A DNA stretch of 25,943 bases, from the IMG/VR virus record IMGVR_UViG_3300046004_002748, positions 1 through 25,943 of that record. One strand, 5' to 3'. The stretch comes from a virus. The position numbers and the translations under genes are program-made. Of this stretch, positions 1-8,462 are shown one piece after another. The notes beneath the pieces were generated by a model, which saw only the letters and a list, made by a program, of their open reading frames with translations, ran no database searches and was not told the DNA's origin. The stretch's first letter is position 1. Each line of letters starts with the position of its first letter.

Positions 1-120
1 AATGGGAACACGGCCACCTTCACCGCCTATGTGAAGAAATTCAACAGTCAGGGCGCAGTGGATCAGGCAATCCGGCGCTCGGCTGAATTGCGCATCTCCG
101 GCTCCATTACCTGGGCTTAA
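1..120 (+). CDS. Phage tail tube protein, C-terminal fragment
   Basis: The frame is open from the first base and stops with TAA at 118-120, giving the last 39 residues of a protein that begins outside the window. It ends in a beta-rich segment (ELRISGSITWA). Its place just before the G/G-T chaperone genes and the tape measure gene is the position of the major tail (tube) protein in lambda-like siphophages, where it polymerises around the tape measure to form the tail tube. The role is inferred from gene order and the general look of the C terminus; no diagnostic motif is present in so short a piece. Confidence 0.6.
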   Translation, partial: NGNTATFTAYVKKFNSQGAVDQAIRRSAELRISGSITWA

Positions 121-150
121 TTGCCTGTGCTTAATTTCTAGAGGACTTCC

Positions 151-594
151 ATGACACTACTTTCCAAAACTGCCATCCTCGCCGCCCAAGACCTGCAAAC
201 CGAAGACGTCGAGGTTCCCGAATGGGGTGGTGCCGTGCGCGTTCGATGTTTCACCGGTCGCGAGCGCGATGCCTTCGAAGCCAGCATGGTCCGTGGCGAA
301 GGCCGTGACCGCAAGGTTGACCTGACCAATATGCGCGCGCGTCTCGTGGGTCTTACTGTGATTGATGAGACCGGCCAGCGATTGTTCACCGACGACGAGG
401 TCGATCTGCTGGGGGCCAAATCCGGCGCAGCACTGGACCGGGTCTTTGCCATTGCGCAAAAGTTAAACGGCCTGTCGGGCGCAGATGTGAATGAACTCTC
501 AAAAAACTCCAGCGGCGTCCCGAGCGCCGTTTCTACTTCCGCCTCTGCCTTGCCCTCGGGTTCGCCCACCCTGACCACCTCCTCGAACGCTTAA
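151..594 (+). CDS. Tail assembly chaperone, lambda gpG-like (unshifted product)
   Basis: A 147-residue protein with a GAGGA Shine-Dalgarno at 141-145 and an ATG 5 nt later. In lambda-like phages this position holds gpG, a chaperone that binds the tape measure protein and recruits tube subunits but is absent from the finished virion. The first ~115 residues look like a folded domain (VPEWGGAVRVRCFTGRERD near residues 23-41). The tail after residue 117 is Ser/Thr/Ala-rich low complexity, as expected for a short, non-functional end read only when the ribosome does not shift. Slippery sequence A AAA AAC lies in frame at 501-507, so a fraction of ribosomes should make the longer G-T product listed separately. 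Function is inferred from position, size and the frameshift. Confidence 0.8.
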   Translation: MTLLSKTAILAAQDLQTEDVEVPEWGGAVRVRCFTGRERDAFEASMVRGEGRDRKVDLTNMRARLVGLTVIDETGQRLFTDDEVDLLGAKSGAALDRVFAIAQKLNGLSGADVNELSKNSSGVPSAVSTSASALPSGSPTLTTSSNA

Positions 595-854
595 GCAGTC
601 AGCAGGTGGCTGAATGGATGGCGTTTGCCGGGCTCGAAGGTATGCCGGATGCGCGGGCGGATTTCGGGTTCGGGCAGATCTGCGCAACGCTCGCCAACGT
701 GCACCGGCGCGAGGGCCAGGACGCCTATCAGGCGGACGATTTCATGCCGGCACTTCGCGGAGCTGCCGAGTCCCGGGTTCCTGCGGCAGACACGCCGCCC
801 GAGCCCGAGGCGCACAGCCGATTGATCTCTGCCCTTTTGGGTAAAAAGGAATAA
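151..854 (+). CDS. Tail assembly chaperone G-T fusion made by programmed -1 frameshift
   Basis: Reading 151-504 in frame 0 and slipping back one base on A AAA AAC continues in the -1 frame to the TAA at 852-854, giving about 234 residues. The shifted part begins KLQRRPERRFYFRL and continues through HPDHLLERLSSQQVAEWMAF, a pattern typical of the phage T-domain (DUF4035-like). The T part has ATGs at 606 and 642, but it is far better explained as the extension of the upstream protein: the -1 frame has no stop between the slip site and 852, and the recognisable T-domain starts well before 606. In lambda, gpG-T links the tape measure to tube subunits and is made in a small fraction relative to gpG. 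It ends 7 nt before the tape measure gene. Confidence 0.82.
501..531 (+). promoter_or_regulatory. -1 ribosomal frameshift site: slippery A AAA AAC plus hairpin
   Basis: The heptamer at 501-507 is in the correct phase (tcA AAA AAC) for simultaneous P- and A-site slippage. A GC-rich stem-loop follows: CGGCG at 513-517 pairs with CGCCG at 525-529 around a 7-nt loop, extendable by G512-U530 and A511-U531. The 5-nt spacer to the core stem is a normal distance for a stimulatory structure. The shifted frame encodes a recognisable T-domain, so the signal has a clear product. Confidence 0.85.
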
Positions 855-861
855 ACGCGCC

Positions 862-3369
862 ATGGCAACCCTTGCGAGTCTCGTGGTCAGTCTCGAGGCC
901 AATGTCGCCCGTTTCGAGTCCGACCTGAACAAGGCCGAGTTCATGGCCAGACGCGCCATGGATTCGATCAGCAATGTGTCAGACACCGCCATGAAAGCGG
1001 TCAAGGGCGCAGTGGCAGCGATGGCGGCGGCCTACACCTTTGATGCTTTCGCTGATGGCATCAAGGGGGCGATTTCGTCGGCTGCCGAACTTGATCACAT
1101 GGCCAAGAAGACCGGTGCCACGGTCGAAGCCCTCTCGGGATTGAAGTCGGCGGCCAAGTTGTCCGGCACCGGTCTGGACGAGGTCGGCGGCGGCCTGCAA
1201 AAGCTCTCCAAAGCGATGTTTGAAGCGGCAGGCGGCAGCCAGAAGCAATCCGACTTGTTCAAATCTTTAGGCATTGAAGTCACCGATTCGTCAGGCAAGT
1301 TGCGCGATTCGGGCGAAGTGATGCTGGACTTGGCGAAGAAGCTCGATTCGATGGATAGCAGCACGCAGGCGGTGGCGACCGCGCAGATGATCCTGGGCAA
1401 ACGGGGTGCGCAACTGCTGCCGTTTATGCAGGACCTGGCCGAGATTGGGGAGTTGAATGCCAAGGTCACCGCCGAGATGGCGGCCGAGGCCGATGCCTAC
1501 GAAAAAAACCTGGTGCGCATCGAAGGCCGCAAGAAGTCCCTCTACAACACCATCGCCGCCGGGTTATTGCCGGTGATGGTGGATTTAACCGATGCCATGC
1601 TCAATGCCGGCAGCATGACACAACGCTTAACCGAAAAGGCCCGCGAATTAAACGAGAACAACGTAATCGAGACCTGGGCCCGCAATGCCCTGCGTGCGGT
1701 GGCCGCCCTCATTGATGTGTTCGACGCGGTGATTCGCATCGTGCGCATTGCGGGAAACGCTTTAGCTGCGGTGGCCGCGGACATGATGTCGGTGGCGCGG
1801 CTAATGGACGGGATTGGCGGGGAGATGATCAAAGCGCGCAGCCTTGAACCTGGCAAGCGACGGTTTGCTACGTTCACCTCGGATCTCAAAAGCCACGCCC
1901 AGTCCTTTAACGAGGACATGGCAAAGATCTGGGATGCCCCGCTATTTCTAACCAAGCTCGAGGACCAGTTTGCTAAGCGCGATGCGGGGCTGAAGAAGGC
2001 AGCATTGTCGACACCAAAGGTATCGTTTGCTATCCCCGATCAGCGCCCCGACAAGACCAGCCCGTTTGATTCCTATCTGGACTCTCTGAACGTCGAGGCC
2101 ATTAAAGACAAGTTCGGCAAGTACGAAGCCATGGTCGAGAAGGGTCGTCTGCTGGCCGTCAAAGAAAGCCGCTTGGGGGACATGGCCAAGGTGACCGCCA
2201 CCGTTTCCAGCATTCAGAACATTGATGAGGGAAAGCGCATCGATGCTTTCGCGCACAGCCTGGATGTCGCCAACCAGCAATACCAACTTCAGAACACCTT
2301 GATTGGGCTAAACGCCCGTGATCAGGCGCTCGCCACCGAGGGTCGTAAAAACTTCCTGGCCGTGGAGCAACAAATCTGGGATGCAGAAAAGAATGGTGCC
2401 AAACTGTCCGCCGAGGCGCAGCAACGCCTGCGCACCGAGGCCACCAAGTCGACCGCCACCTTGGTGCAATCTGTCAATGAACGCTTTGATGCGCAGCAGA
2501 AGTTCGATGAGGGCAAGCGTATCAATGCGTTCACCCACAGTCTGGCGCAGGCCAACGAGCAGTACGTCTTTCAAACTGAGCTGATCGGTGCGAACGCACG
2601 CGCGCAGGAAATTGCCAACGTCAAACGAAAGAACTTCCTGGCGGTAGAACAGCAGATCTGGGAGGCCGAGCAAAGTGGCACGCAATTGAGCATTGCCACC
2701 CAGCAGCGCCTGCGTGATGAAGCTGTCAAATCCACTGTCACTATTATCAAAGCGATCGATGCAAGGTGGGAAGCGGAACGCGCTTGGGAAACGGGCGTCA
2801 CCAAAGCGCTCAACAGCTACATCGAGAGCGTCACGAATGCAGCAGCGCAGGCAGAGCGGCTCTTCACCAACGCCTTCAAGGGCATGGAGGATGCACTGGT
2901 GCGCTTTGTGCAGACCGGCAAGCTCGATTTCAAAAGCCTTGCCAACTCCATCATTGCCGATCTGATTCGCATCCAGATCCAGAACAGCATCATGAAGCCG
3001 TTGGCACAGGCGACGAGCGGGATGTCACTCTCGGGCATGTTCAGCAGTGCTGGCAATTTTATCTCCGGCCTCTTCAAAGCTGGTGGCGGGCCGGTGGCAG
3101 CGAATCAGCCCTACATCGTCGGCGAGGAAGGCCCCGAGTGGTTCGTGCCCAATGGCGCGGGATCGATCATTCCAAACGGCCAGTCGCCGGCAACGTCTTC
3201 GACCACAAGCAGCAGCGCCGCACCGCAGGCGCCGATCAACATTAATTTCTCAGTGCGCGCGATGGATGCGCGGAGCTTCCAGTCAGCGATGGTGCAAAAC
3301 AAGGCCGTGGTGGTGGGCATCGTGAACCAGGCGCTCAATATGCGCGGCCGGCATGGGATCACCGCATGA
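862..3369 (+). CDS. Tail tape measure protein (lambda gpH-like)
   Basis: An 835-residue protein that would act as the ruler for tail length and be ejected during DNA delivery. The N-terminal region is rich in Ala and helical (MATLASLVVSLEANVARFES, then AMKAVKGAVAAMAAAYTF), usual for tape measures. Residues ~454-641 contain two tandem 94-residue repeats. Residues ~645-720 (FTNAFKGMEDALVRFVQTGK, then DFKSLANSIIADLIRIQIQN) match the lambda tape-measure C-terminal domain, and residues ~740-775 carry GGGPV...PYIVGEEGPEWFVPN, also typical of tape measure C termini. An AAGGA lies 11 nt before the ATG. Its stop overlaps the next start (ATGA at 3366-3369), so translation is probably coupled. Confidence 0.93.
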   Translation: MATLASLVVSLEANVARFESDLNKAEFMARRAMDSISNVSDTAMKAVKGAVAAMAAAYTFDAFADGIKGAISSAAELDHMAKKTGATVEALSGLKSAAKLSGTGLDEVGGGLQKLSKAMFEAAGGSQKQSDLFKSLGIEVTDSSGKLRDSGEVMLDLAKKLDSMDSSTQAVATAQMILGKRGAQLLPFMQDLAEIGELNAKVTAEMAAEADAYEKNLVRIEGRKKSLYNTIAAGLLPVMVDLTDAMLNAGSMTQRLTEKARELNENNVIETWARNALRAVAALIDVFDAVIRIVRIAGNALAAVAADMMSVARLMDGIGGEMIKARSLEPGKRRFATFTSDLKSHAQSFNEDMAKIWDAPLFLTKLEDQFAKRDAGLKKAALSTPKVSFAIPDQRPDKTSPFDSYLDSLNVEAIKDKFGKYEAMVEKGRLLAVKESRLGDMAKVTATVSSIQNIDEGKRIDAFAHSLDVANQQYQLQNTLIGLNARDQALATEGRKNFLAVEQQIWDAEKNGAKLSAEAQQRLRTEATKSTATLVQSVNERFDAQQKFDEGKRINAFTHSLAQANEQYVFQTELIGANARAQEIANVKRKNFLAVEQQIWEAEQSGTQLSIATQQRLRDEAVKSTVTIIKAIDARWEAERAWETGVTKALNSYIESVTNAAAQAERLFTNAFKGMEDALVRFVQTGKLDFKSLANSIIADLIRIQIQNSIMKPLAQATSGMSLSGMFSSAGNFISGLFKAGGGPVAANQPYIVGEEGPEWFVPNGAGSIIPNGQSPATSSTTSSSAAPQAPININFSVRAMDARSFQSAMVQNKAVVVGIVNQALNMRGRHGITA
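2221..2784 (+). repeat. Two tandem 282-bp coding repeats in the tape measure gene
   Basis: Residues 454-547 and 548-641 of the tape measure align without gaps by eye. Both copies start (I/F)DEGKRI(D/N)AF and share NFLAVEQQIW, followed by a conserved LS...QQRLR.EA.KST block. The nucleotide sequences have drifted, so the duplication is old or selected at protein level. In tape measures, added helical repeats would lengthen the tail; that consequence is inference. Confidence 0.85.
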
Positions 3370-3965
3370 GCGGCAGCTTTCCGACCAGCCCCGCTCCCAG
3401 TGCCCTCAAAATCCAGTCCTACCAGCCCACGCGCGTCTCGCTCTCGCACAACCTGCGCCGCAGTGTGCGCACGAACGGCGCGCAGCGCTGGGTGATTACC
3501 GCCGACTGGGTCGGTTTGACGCGCGCGCAATTTGCGCCGATTCAGGCGTTTGTTCTGGCCCAGCGCGGGCAGTGGGATTCGTTTACCGCCGCACTCCCCG
3601 CACACAAGTTGCCGCAAGGGGTGGCCACCGGAACACCGGTGGTCAACGGTGCCAACCAGCAAGGGCGCAGCCTTGCGACCCGGGGCTGGTCGGCGAATCT
3701 GGCCGGCGTCATGAAAGCCGGGGATTTCCTGGGTATTGCGGGCCAAACCAAGGTCTACATGGTCACTGCGGACGCCAATTCTGACAGCACCGGCTCGGCG
3801 ACATTATTGATCGAACCGGCACTGCTGATGGTGCCCAGCGACAACGTCAGCCTGGTGGTGCGCAACGTGCCGTTTACCCTGGCCATGGGTGGCGACACCC
3901 TTGAGTCTGCGGTATCGCCCGGGTCGATCTACAACTTCAGCTTGCAACTGGTGGAGGCTTTTTAA
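3366..3965 (+). CDS. Phage minor tail protein, lambda M position
   Basis: A 199-residue protein immediately after the tape measure gene, overlapping it by ATGA. It is Ser/Thr- and Val-rich with predicted beta character and no membrane segment. Residues ~118-165 (GDFLGIAGQTKVYMVTADAN, then a SATLLIEPALL stretch) resemble the closing beta-domain of minor tail proteins that sit at the tube-tip junction. Lambda gpM is the positional counterpart, but sequence alone does not prove homology. Its last codon overlaps the next start (TAATG at 3963-3967). Confidence 0.7.
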   Translation: MSGSFPTSPAPSALKIQSYQPTRVSLSHNLRRSVRTNGAQRWVITADWVGLTRAQFAPIQAFVLAQRGQWDSFTAALPAHKLPQGVATGTPVVNGANQQGRSLATRGWSANLAGVMKAGDFLGIAGQTKVYMVTADANSDSTGSATLLIEPALLMVPSDNVSLVVRNVPFTLAMGGDTLESAVSPGSIYNFSLQLVEAF

Positions 3966-4528
3966 TGGACCGCGGCGCGAGCACCGAATTCATTGCCGAA
4001 CTCCTGAAGTCGAGCAACCAGCCGGTGTATCTGGTCGAGGTGGTCTTTGACGACGGCACCATCCGCATGACCGACGCCTGGATCAACGTCATTTGGTCTG
4101 GCAACGCGTTTACTGCCAACGGGCACTTTCTGGGATTTACGGGTCTGTCGGAGACCAGCGACATGAGCATTCCGAATGTCACGGTGCAAGTGTCGGCGGT
4201 AGATCAGCTATGGATTTCCATTGCGCTATCCAAACCCTACATCGACCGGCGCATTGCGATCTACAAGGCGTTTCTCGATTACCGCCTGGCCCTCATCAGT
4301 AATCCCTTGCTGGTATTCGATGGCCGCATCGATGCGATGGAAATATCGGACGACCCGGGCAACGGCACCTGCACGATTGCGGTGACGGCCAGCTCGCAAT
4401 GGGTGGATTTCCAGAGGACGCCGGGCCGGCACACCAATGACCCGGAAGAACAGATCTGGTTTCCGGGCGACCGTGGGTTTCAGTTCGTTACCAACATCAA
4501 CCAGCAGATTAAATGGGGCGCTGCTTGA
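3965..4528 (+). CDS. Phage tail hub / minor tail protein, lambda L position
   Basis: A 187-residue protein between the M-position gene and the acetyltransferase gene. It contains a run that I recognise from siphophage tail-tip proteins of the DUF2163-like type: LVEVVFDDGTIRMTDA near residues 23-38, DGRIDAMEISDDPGNG near residues 119-134, and the closing block SSQWVDFQRTPGRHTND followed by QIWFPGDRGF. Such proteins usually form a ring at the tail tip below the tube. It starts at ATG 3965 sharing one base with the previous stop, and its end is overlapped by the next gene. The family assignment is from memory of the pattern, not from a search. Confidence 0.7.
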   Translation: MDRGASTEFIAELLKSSNQPVYLVEVVFDDGTIRMTDAWINVIWSGNAFTANGHFLGFTGLSETSDMSIPNVTVQVSAVDQLWISIALSKPYIDRRIAIYKAFLDYRLALISNPLLVFDGRIDAMEISDDPGNGTCTIAVTASSQWVDFQRTPGRHTNDPEEQIWFPGDRGFQFVTNINQQIKWGAA

Positions 4529-4977
4529 GCTACACCTATGCGCGCATCTCGGTGGGTTCGGCGATTGGCGAATTGCAGGGGCTGGCCGCGTGCGAATACG
4601 ACGAGGTTGGTCAGAAGGATTTGGATCACCTGAACATCGACTGGAAACGCTACTGCGAGCTGGATGCGGCGGGGAAATTAGCCACATTCATTGCCAAGCG
4701 TGACGGGGTGATTGTCGGTTACGCGAGTTTCATCGTGCAAACCCACATCCATTACTGCGAAGCACTGGTCGCCGCCAACAGCGCGGTCTATGTCGTGCCA
4801 GAGGCTCGGATCGGGCGTGTCGCGTTGAAGCTATTGCGCTATGCGGAGATCGGTTTGAAAGCCCAGGGCGTGAAGAAGATCTACTACCACGTGAAGCAAG
4901 AAAAAGACTTCGGCCGCCTGCTTGAGCACCTGGGTTATCGGGACAGCGAACGCCTCTTTGCCAAGGTAGTCCAGTAA
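4513..4977 (+). CDS. GNAT-fold N-acetyltransferase-like protein in the tail module
   Basis: A 154-residue protein. Residues 59-76 (FIAKRDGVIVGYASFIVQ) form the strand pair preceding the acetyl-CoA site. YVVPEARIGRVALKLLRYAE (93-112) is the motif A region, although the usual Q/RxxGxG/A loop is degenerate. FGRLLEHLGYRDSERLFAK (133-151) is the typical GNAT C-terminal segment. The ATG at 4513 overlaps the upstream gene by 16 nt; an in-frame TTG at 4525, overlapping the upstream stop, with a GGGG 6 nt before it, is an alternative start. The gene sits where lambda has K (an NlpC/P60 and JAMM peptidase), and its stop overlaps the start of J. Substrate unknown; it may act on a virion or host protein. 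Confidence 0.75.
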   Translation: MGRCLSYTYARISVGSAIGELQGLAACEYDEVGQKDLDHLNIDWKRYCELDAAGKLATFIAKRDGVIVGYASFIVQTHIHYCEALVAANSAVYVVPEARIGRVALKLLRYAEIGLKAQGVKKIYYHVKQEKDFGRLLEHLGYRDSERLFAKVVQ

Positions 4978-7946
4978 TGGCTGGCATTGTGATCGGTGCC
5001 ATTGTCGGCTCGGTGGTGTCGGAGGCCGTGGGCGCAGTGGTGGCCGATGCAGTATTGGGCATGGTGATCGAGTCCGGTATCACGGCAGCGGCAGCCGATG
5101 TGCTGGGGGCGTCACTTGCCACAGCCAGTTTCATTGGCGGGGCGACAGGCCTTGTAGCCGGTGGTGTGGCAAGCCTCGCTGTGCAGTCGGTGATCGGCAG
5201 CAACGGGCCAACGAGCGCTCAGTCGGCTGTGGCCGCTGCGCAAGCGCAGGGCATTCTCCTCAACTCGCAGAGCAACGTCGATCCGATCCCCGTGATCTAC
5301 GGACGACGACGCGTGGGCGGCACGCGGGTGCTGATCGAAGTGTCAGGAACCAGCAACGAATATCTGCACATCGTTGTTGTTCTCGCCGAGGGTCCGGTGG
5401 CTGCGATCGACAACGTGTATCTGGATGATCTGCTCGCGACCGATGCCAAGTTCGCGGGACTGGTGACAGTCAATAAGCACCTGGGCACCGCGAATGAAGC
5501 AGCCGACAGCGAGCTGATCAGTGCCGTGCCGAAATGGACCACCGAGTGCAAGCTCGCCAACTGCGCCTACGTCTACGTCAAGCTCAAATACGACAGCAAC
5601 GCGTTCTCGGGTTTGCCGACCATCACGGCGGACGTGCGCGGACGCACGCTCGTTGACCCGCGCGATGGACAGACCCGTTATACGAATAACGCGGCGCTGG
5701 CCGTACGTGATTACCTGACAAACCCACTCTACGGACGTGGCGTTGGAACAACCAACGTCGATGACCTGAGTTTCATAGCAGCAGCAAACGCCTGCGATGC
5801 GCGGATCACAGCGCCCGCATTCTCAGACACTTTTACCGCCGATGCGGCGAGCGCTACCTTGACCTTTGCGCAGTCGCTGCCAATCGATACCGGCGACGGC
5901 ATCAAAGTGAGTTCGGTAGCAACACTGCCAACGCCACTCACCGCCACGACAACCTACTACGCGATTAAGTCAACGGACACGGATTACCAGTTGGCAACGA
6001 GTGCGGCCAATGCGTTTGCGGGCATTGCCGTGGATATCACAAGCGCCGGTGTCGGCACGCACACGCTAACGCAAGCCGACTATGCGGCCTACACGTGCGA
6101 CGGCACGGTTGACACTAATCAGACGGCCTACGACAACATCCGGGCCTTGCTCACGGCGTGCCGCGGCATGCTCATTTTTAGCGGCGGAAAATATCGGTTG
6201 GTGCTCGATATCGCAGCTGCCGCCTCGAGCTTCGGATTTACGGAGAGCAACATCACCGGTTCCTGGGTCATCAGTCAGGCCGGCAAGCGTGCCAAATACA
6301 ACCGGGTGACGGCAGGGTTTTATAACCCCGCCAAGAAGTGGCAGCCGGATCTGGCGATGATCGAGTCGACGTTGTTGCGCGCGACCGACAATGCCTTGAT
6401 TCTGGAAGCGAAGATCGATCTGCCGTTCACCGCCAACAGTTACCGGGCGCAGAACATCGGCCAGTTGACCCTGAACCAGAGCCGCTATGGGCTGGTCGTC
6501 AAGTTCTCCGCGTTTCAGGAAGGCCTGCGCTGCGAGGTCGGCGATGTCGTGCCGATCACGCACTCGACGCCGGGTTGGAGCGCTAAGCTCTTTCGCATCC
6601 TGCAAATCGAAATCAAGGACAACGACGAGGTCTATGTCGTTGCCCGTGAATACAACGCCAGTATTTATACGCAGGCGGTATTGGCGCCGGCGGCGGTGAT
6701 TGCCGAATCGAACCTGCCGGATCCGTTTAGCGTGCCCACCGTGGCCGGACTCACCTTGGAGAGCGGCACGGCCGAGTTATTGCGCCTGGCCGATGGTTCG
6801 GTGATTTCGCGTATTCGTGTGGGCTGGACGGCGCCTACCGACATCTACGCGCAAAAAGGTCAGATCGAGGTGCAGTCGCGCCTAGCTAACGAATCGGCCT
6901 GGTCACCCGCAGATATCGTTGCAGCCGACCTCACGACCGCGTGGATCGCACCGGTGCAGGATAGCGTCAATGTTGAGGTGCGTGTGCGAGCGGTCAATTC
7001 GATCGGCGTGCGCGGGGACTGGACCCAAGCGAGCGTGGCTGTGGTGGGTAAAACCGCACCGCCATCGAACGTGCCGTGGTTACGCCTGGATGGCACACGG
7101 CTCACCTGGGGGGCAGTCGATGACATTGATCTGGCCGGTTACAGCGTGCGCTGGCAACCGGGGGCGAGTCGATCATGGGCGGACGCGCTTGAACTGCATA
7201 CCGGTTTGTTATCGGTTTCACCTTGGGATCTAGTCACCATTCCTTACGGCGCAGGCCAGATTCTGATCAAGGCGGTGGACACCACCGGCAACGAGAGCGT
7301 GGCGGTGACTGTCGTGTCCTGCAACCTTGGTGACGCGCCGGTTGAGAACATCTTTGCCAGCACAACCTTAAACAGCACGCCGGTTAATGCGATCGACGCC
7401 TCACGCATGTGGGGTAACCCCGCCTCCGAATTCTGGACGTCGGACGCGGCGGTGTTTCTCGTGCCGCAATACCAACCGATCGTCTGGACCGGGAGCACCG
7501 TCTTTGCCGATAGCGGCAGCCTGACACTCGCCGTCTCGGTGACCGGTTACGCGTGGAAGATCACGTGGAAGAAATCAACGGACGCCGCCTACGTGCCGTT
7601 TCCGGGTCGCGCCTGGGCGGATGCCGGTGTGACCTATCAGTTTCGCATCGACGTCGAGCAAAGCAGTCAGCCCGCATTTGTAGGCGCTGTCATTGCACAA
7701 ATCGATGTGCCGGACAAAACCATACGCCTGCCGAATGTCGCCATTGGAACAGGTGGCGCACGTCTGGCAATCGGTGCGGGTTGGAAAAGTGTCGTGATCG
7801 TGAACCTCACGCTGCAAGGCGATGGGGGATCAGCTACGACGGCACGTGTTCTCGATAAATTAACCAGCGGTCCGCTGGTGCAGTGTTTTAACGCCAGTGG
7901 CGCTGCCGCTGCCGGAACTGTTGACGCCTACGTACAAGGATATTGA
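4977..7946 (+). CDS. Tail tip / host-specificity protein J
   Basis: A 989-residue protein at the lambda J position. Residues 1-75 are a Gly/Ala/Val-rich hydrophobic stretch like that of lambda gpI or of J proteins that carry such a segment fused at the N terminus. Then follow PIPVIYGRRRVGGTRVLIE (103-121) and DYLTNPLYGRGVG (about 245), both typical of the J hub region. Residues ~282-365 form a separate beta-rich insert (FTADAASATLTF to GVGTHTL). Residues ~600-700 look like fibronectin type III (GSVISRIRVGWTAP, VEVRVRAVNSIGVRG), and a second such module spans ~705-790. The last ~160 residues are beta-rich and probably lie near the receptor-contacting end. It starts on ATG 4977 sharing a base with the GNAT stop. 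Confidence 0.9.
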   Translation: MAGIVIGAIVGSVVSEAVGAVVADAVLGMVIESGITAAAADVLGASLATASFIGGATGLVAGGVASLAVQSVIGSNGPTSAQSAVAAAQAQGILLNSQSNVDPIPVIYGRRRVGGTRVLIEVSGTSNEYLHIVVVLAEGPVAAIDNVYLDDLLATDAKFAGLVTVNKHLGTANEAADSELISAVPKWTTECKLANCAYVYVKLKYDSNAFSGLPTITADVRGRTLVDPRDGQTRYTNNAALAVRDYLTNPLYGRGVGTTNVDDLSFIAAANACDARITAPAFSDTFTADAASATLTFAQSLPIDTGDGIKVSSVATLPTPLTATTTYYAIKSTDTDYQLATSAANAFAGIAVDITSAGVGTHTLTQADYAAYTCDGTVDTNQTAYDNIRALLTACRGMLIFSGGKYRLVLDIAAAASSFGFTESNITGSWVISQAGKRAKYNRVTAGFYNPAKKWQPDLAMIESTLLRATDNALILEAKIDLPFTANSYRAQNIGQLTLNQSRYGLVVKFSAFQEGLRCEVGDVVPITHSTPGWSAKLFRILQIEIKDNDEVYVVAREYNASIYTQAVLAPAAVIAESNLPDPFSVPTVAGLTLESGTAELLRLADGSVISRIRVGWTAPTDIYAQKGQIEVQSRLANESAWSPADIVAADLTTAWIAPVQDSVNVEVRVRAVNSIGVRGDWTQASVAVVGKTAPPSNVPWLRLDGTRLTWGAVDDIDLAGYSVRWQPGASRSWADALELHTGLLSVSPWDLVTIPYGAGQILIKAVDTTGNESVAVTVVSCNLGDAPVENIFASTTLNSTPVNAIDASRMWGNPASEFWTSDAAVFLVPQYQPIVWTGSTVFADSGSLTLAVSVTGYAWKITWKKSTDAAYVPFPGRAWADAGVTYQFRIDVEQSSQPAFVGAVIAQIDVPDKTIRLPNVAIGTGGARLAIGAGWKSVVIVNLTLQGDGGSATTARVLDKLTSGPLVQCFNASGAAAAGTVDAYVQGY

Positions 7947-7947
7947 G

Positions 7948-8286
7948 ATGAGCCTGCAGACGACAACCCCATTCAAGCGGGGTGACACCTTCGCTTTGTC
8001 TGGAATTTATCGCCAAAACGGTGTTGCCATTGCCCTGTCGACCCAAGTGATCCGTTCGCAATTGCGTACCAGCATCGGCACGCTGGTGGCCACCCTGGTG
8101 GCAGTGATCGATGCCAATCAGACGGCGAACCCGGGGCGCTTTTATCTGGGGCTCGCTAACCCGGCGCAATCGGCAACATTTCCCGCACCCGCCAACCTGT
8201 ATTGCGACCTCGAGGTGCAGGTCGGGGGTGTGGTTCGCTCGACCGAAACCTTCATCGTGCCGGTTTTGCCGGACATGAGCCAATGA
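7948..8286 (+). CDS. Small beta-rich tail-end protein, function unknown
   Basis: A 112-residue protein starting at ATG 7948, chosen over the in-frame ATG at 7897 because AAGGA lies 7 nt upstream (7936-7940) and the longer form would run 51 nt into J. It begins MSLQTTTPFKRGDTFALSG and has a pattern of alternating hydrophobic residues with a late TFIVPVLPD strand. Small proteins of this look often occur between J and the fibre genes in phages, and resemble the N-terminal beta-domain of baseplate upper proteins. That comparison is weak. Its stop overlaps the next start (ATGA, 8283-8286). Confidence 0.65.
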   Translation: MSLQTTTPFKRGDTFALSGIYRQNGVAIALSTQVIRSQLRTSIGTLVATLVAVIDANQTANPGRFYLGLANPAQSATFPAPANLYCDLEVQVGGVVRSTETFIVPVLPDMSQ

Positions 8287-8450
8287 GCGGTGAGAGTGTC
8301 AGCCTGAATCCGCAATGGTTCAGCGTCACGATCGAACTCACGCTGGCCGTGCCCGGCCCGCCGGGACCAAACGGCGCACGTGGTGAGGTCGGCCCCGTCG
8401 GGGCCATGCCGGATGTCACAACGCTGGCGCTGGACGCTGGCTATTTCTAA
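8283..8450 (+). CDS. 55-residue protein with a collagen-like segment
   Basis: A short gene whose ATG overlaps the upstream stop. Residues ~24-41 are a Gly-X-Y run (VPGPPGPNGARGEVGPVG), including the Pro-Pro-Gly triplet that favours a collagen triple helix. N-terminal to it is a strand-like WFSVTIELTLAV. It could trimerise as a short fibre connector. It stops 12 nt before the next ATG. Only translational coupling and the collagen pattern support it. Confidence 0.65.
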   Translation: MSGESVSLNPQWFSVTIELTLAVPGPPGPNGARGEVGPVGAMPDVTTLALDAGYF

Positions 8451-8462
8451 ACGGAGAACCCT

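Noticed and set aside
7897-7947. Longer start for the 112-residue tail-end protein
   Set aside because: It would overlap J by 50 nt; ATG 7948 has AAGGA at the right distance.
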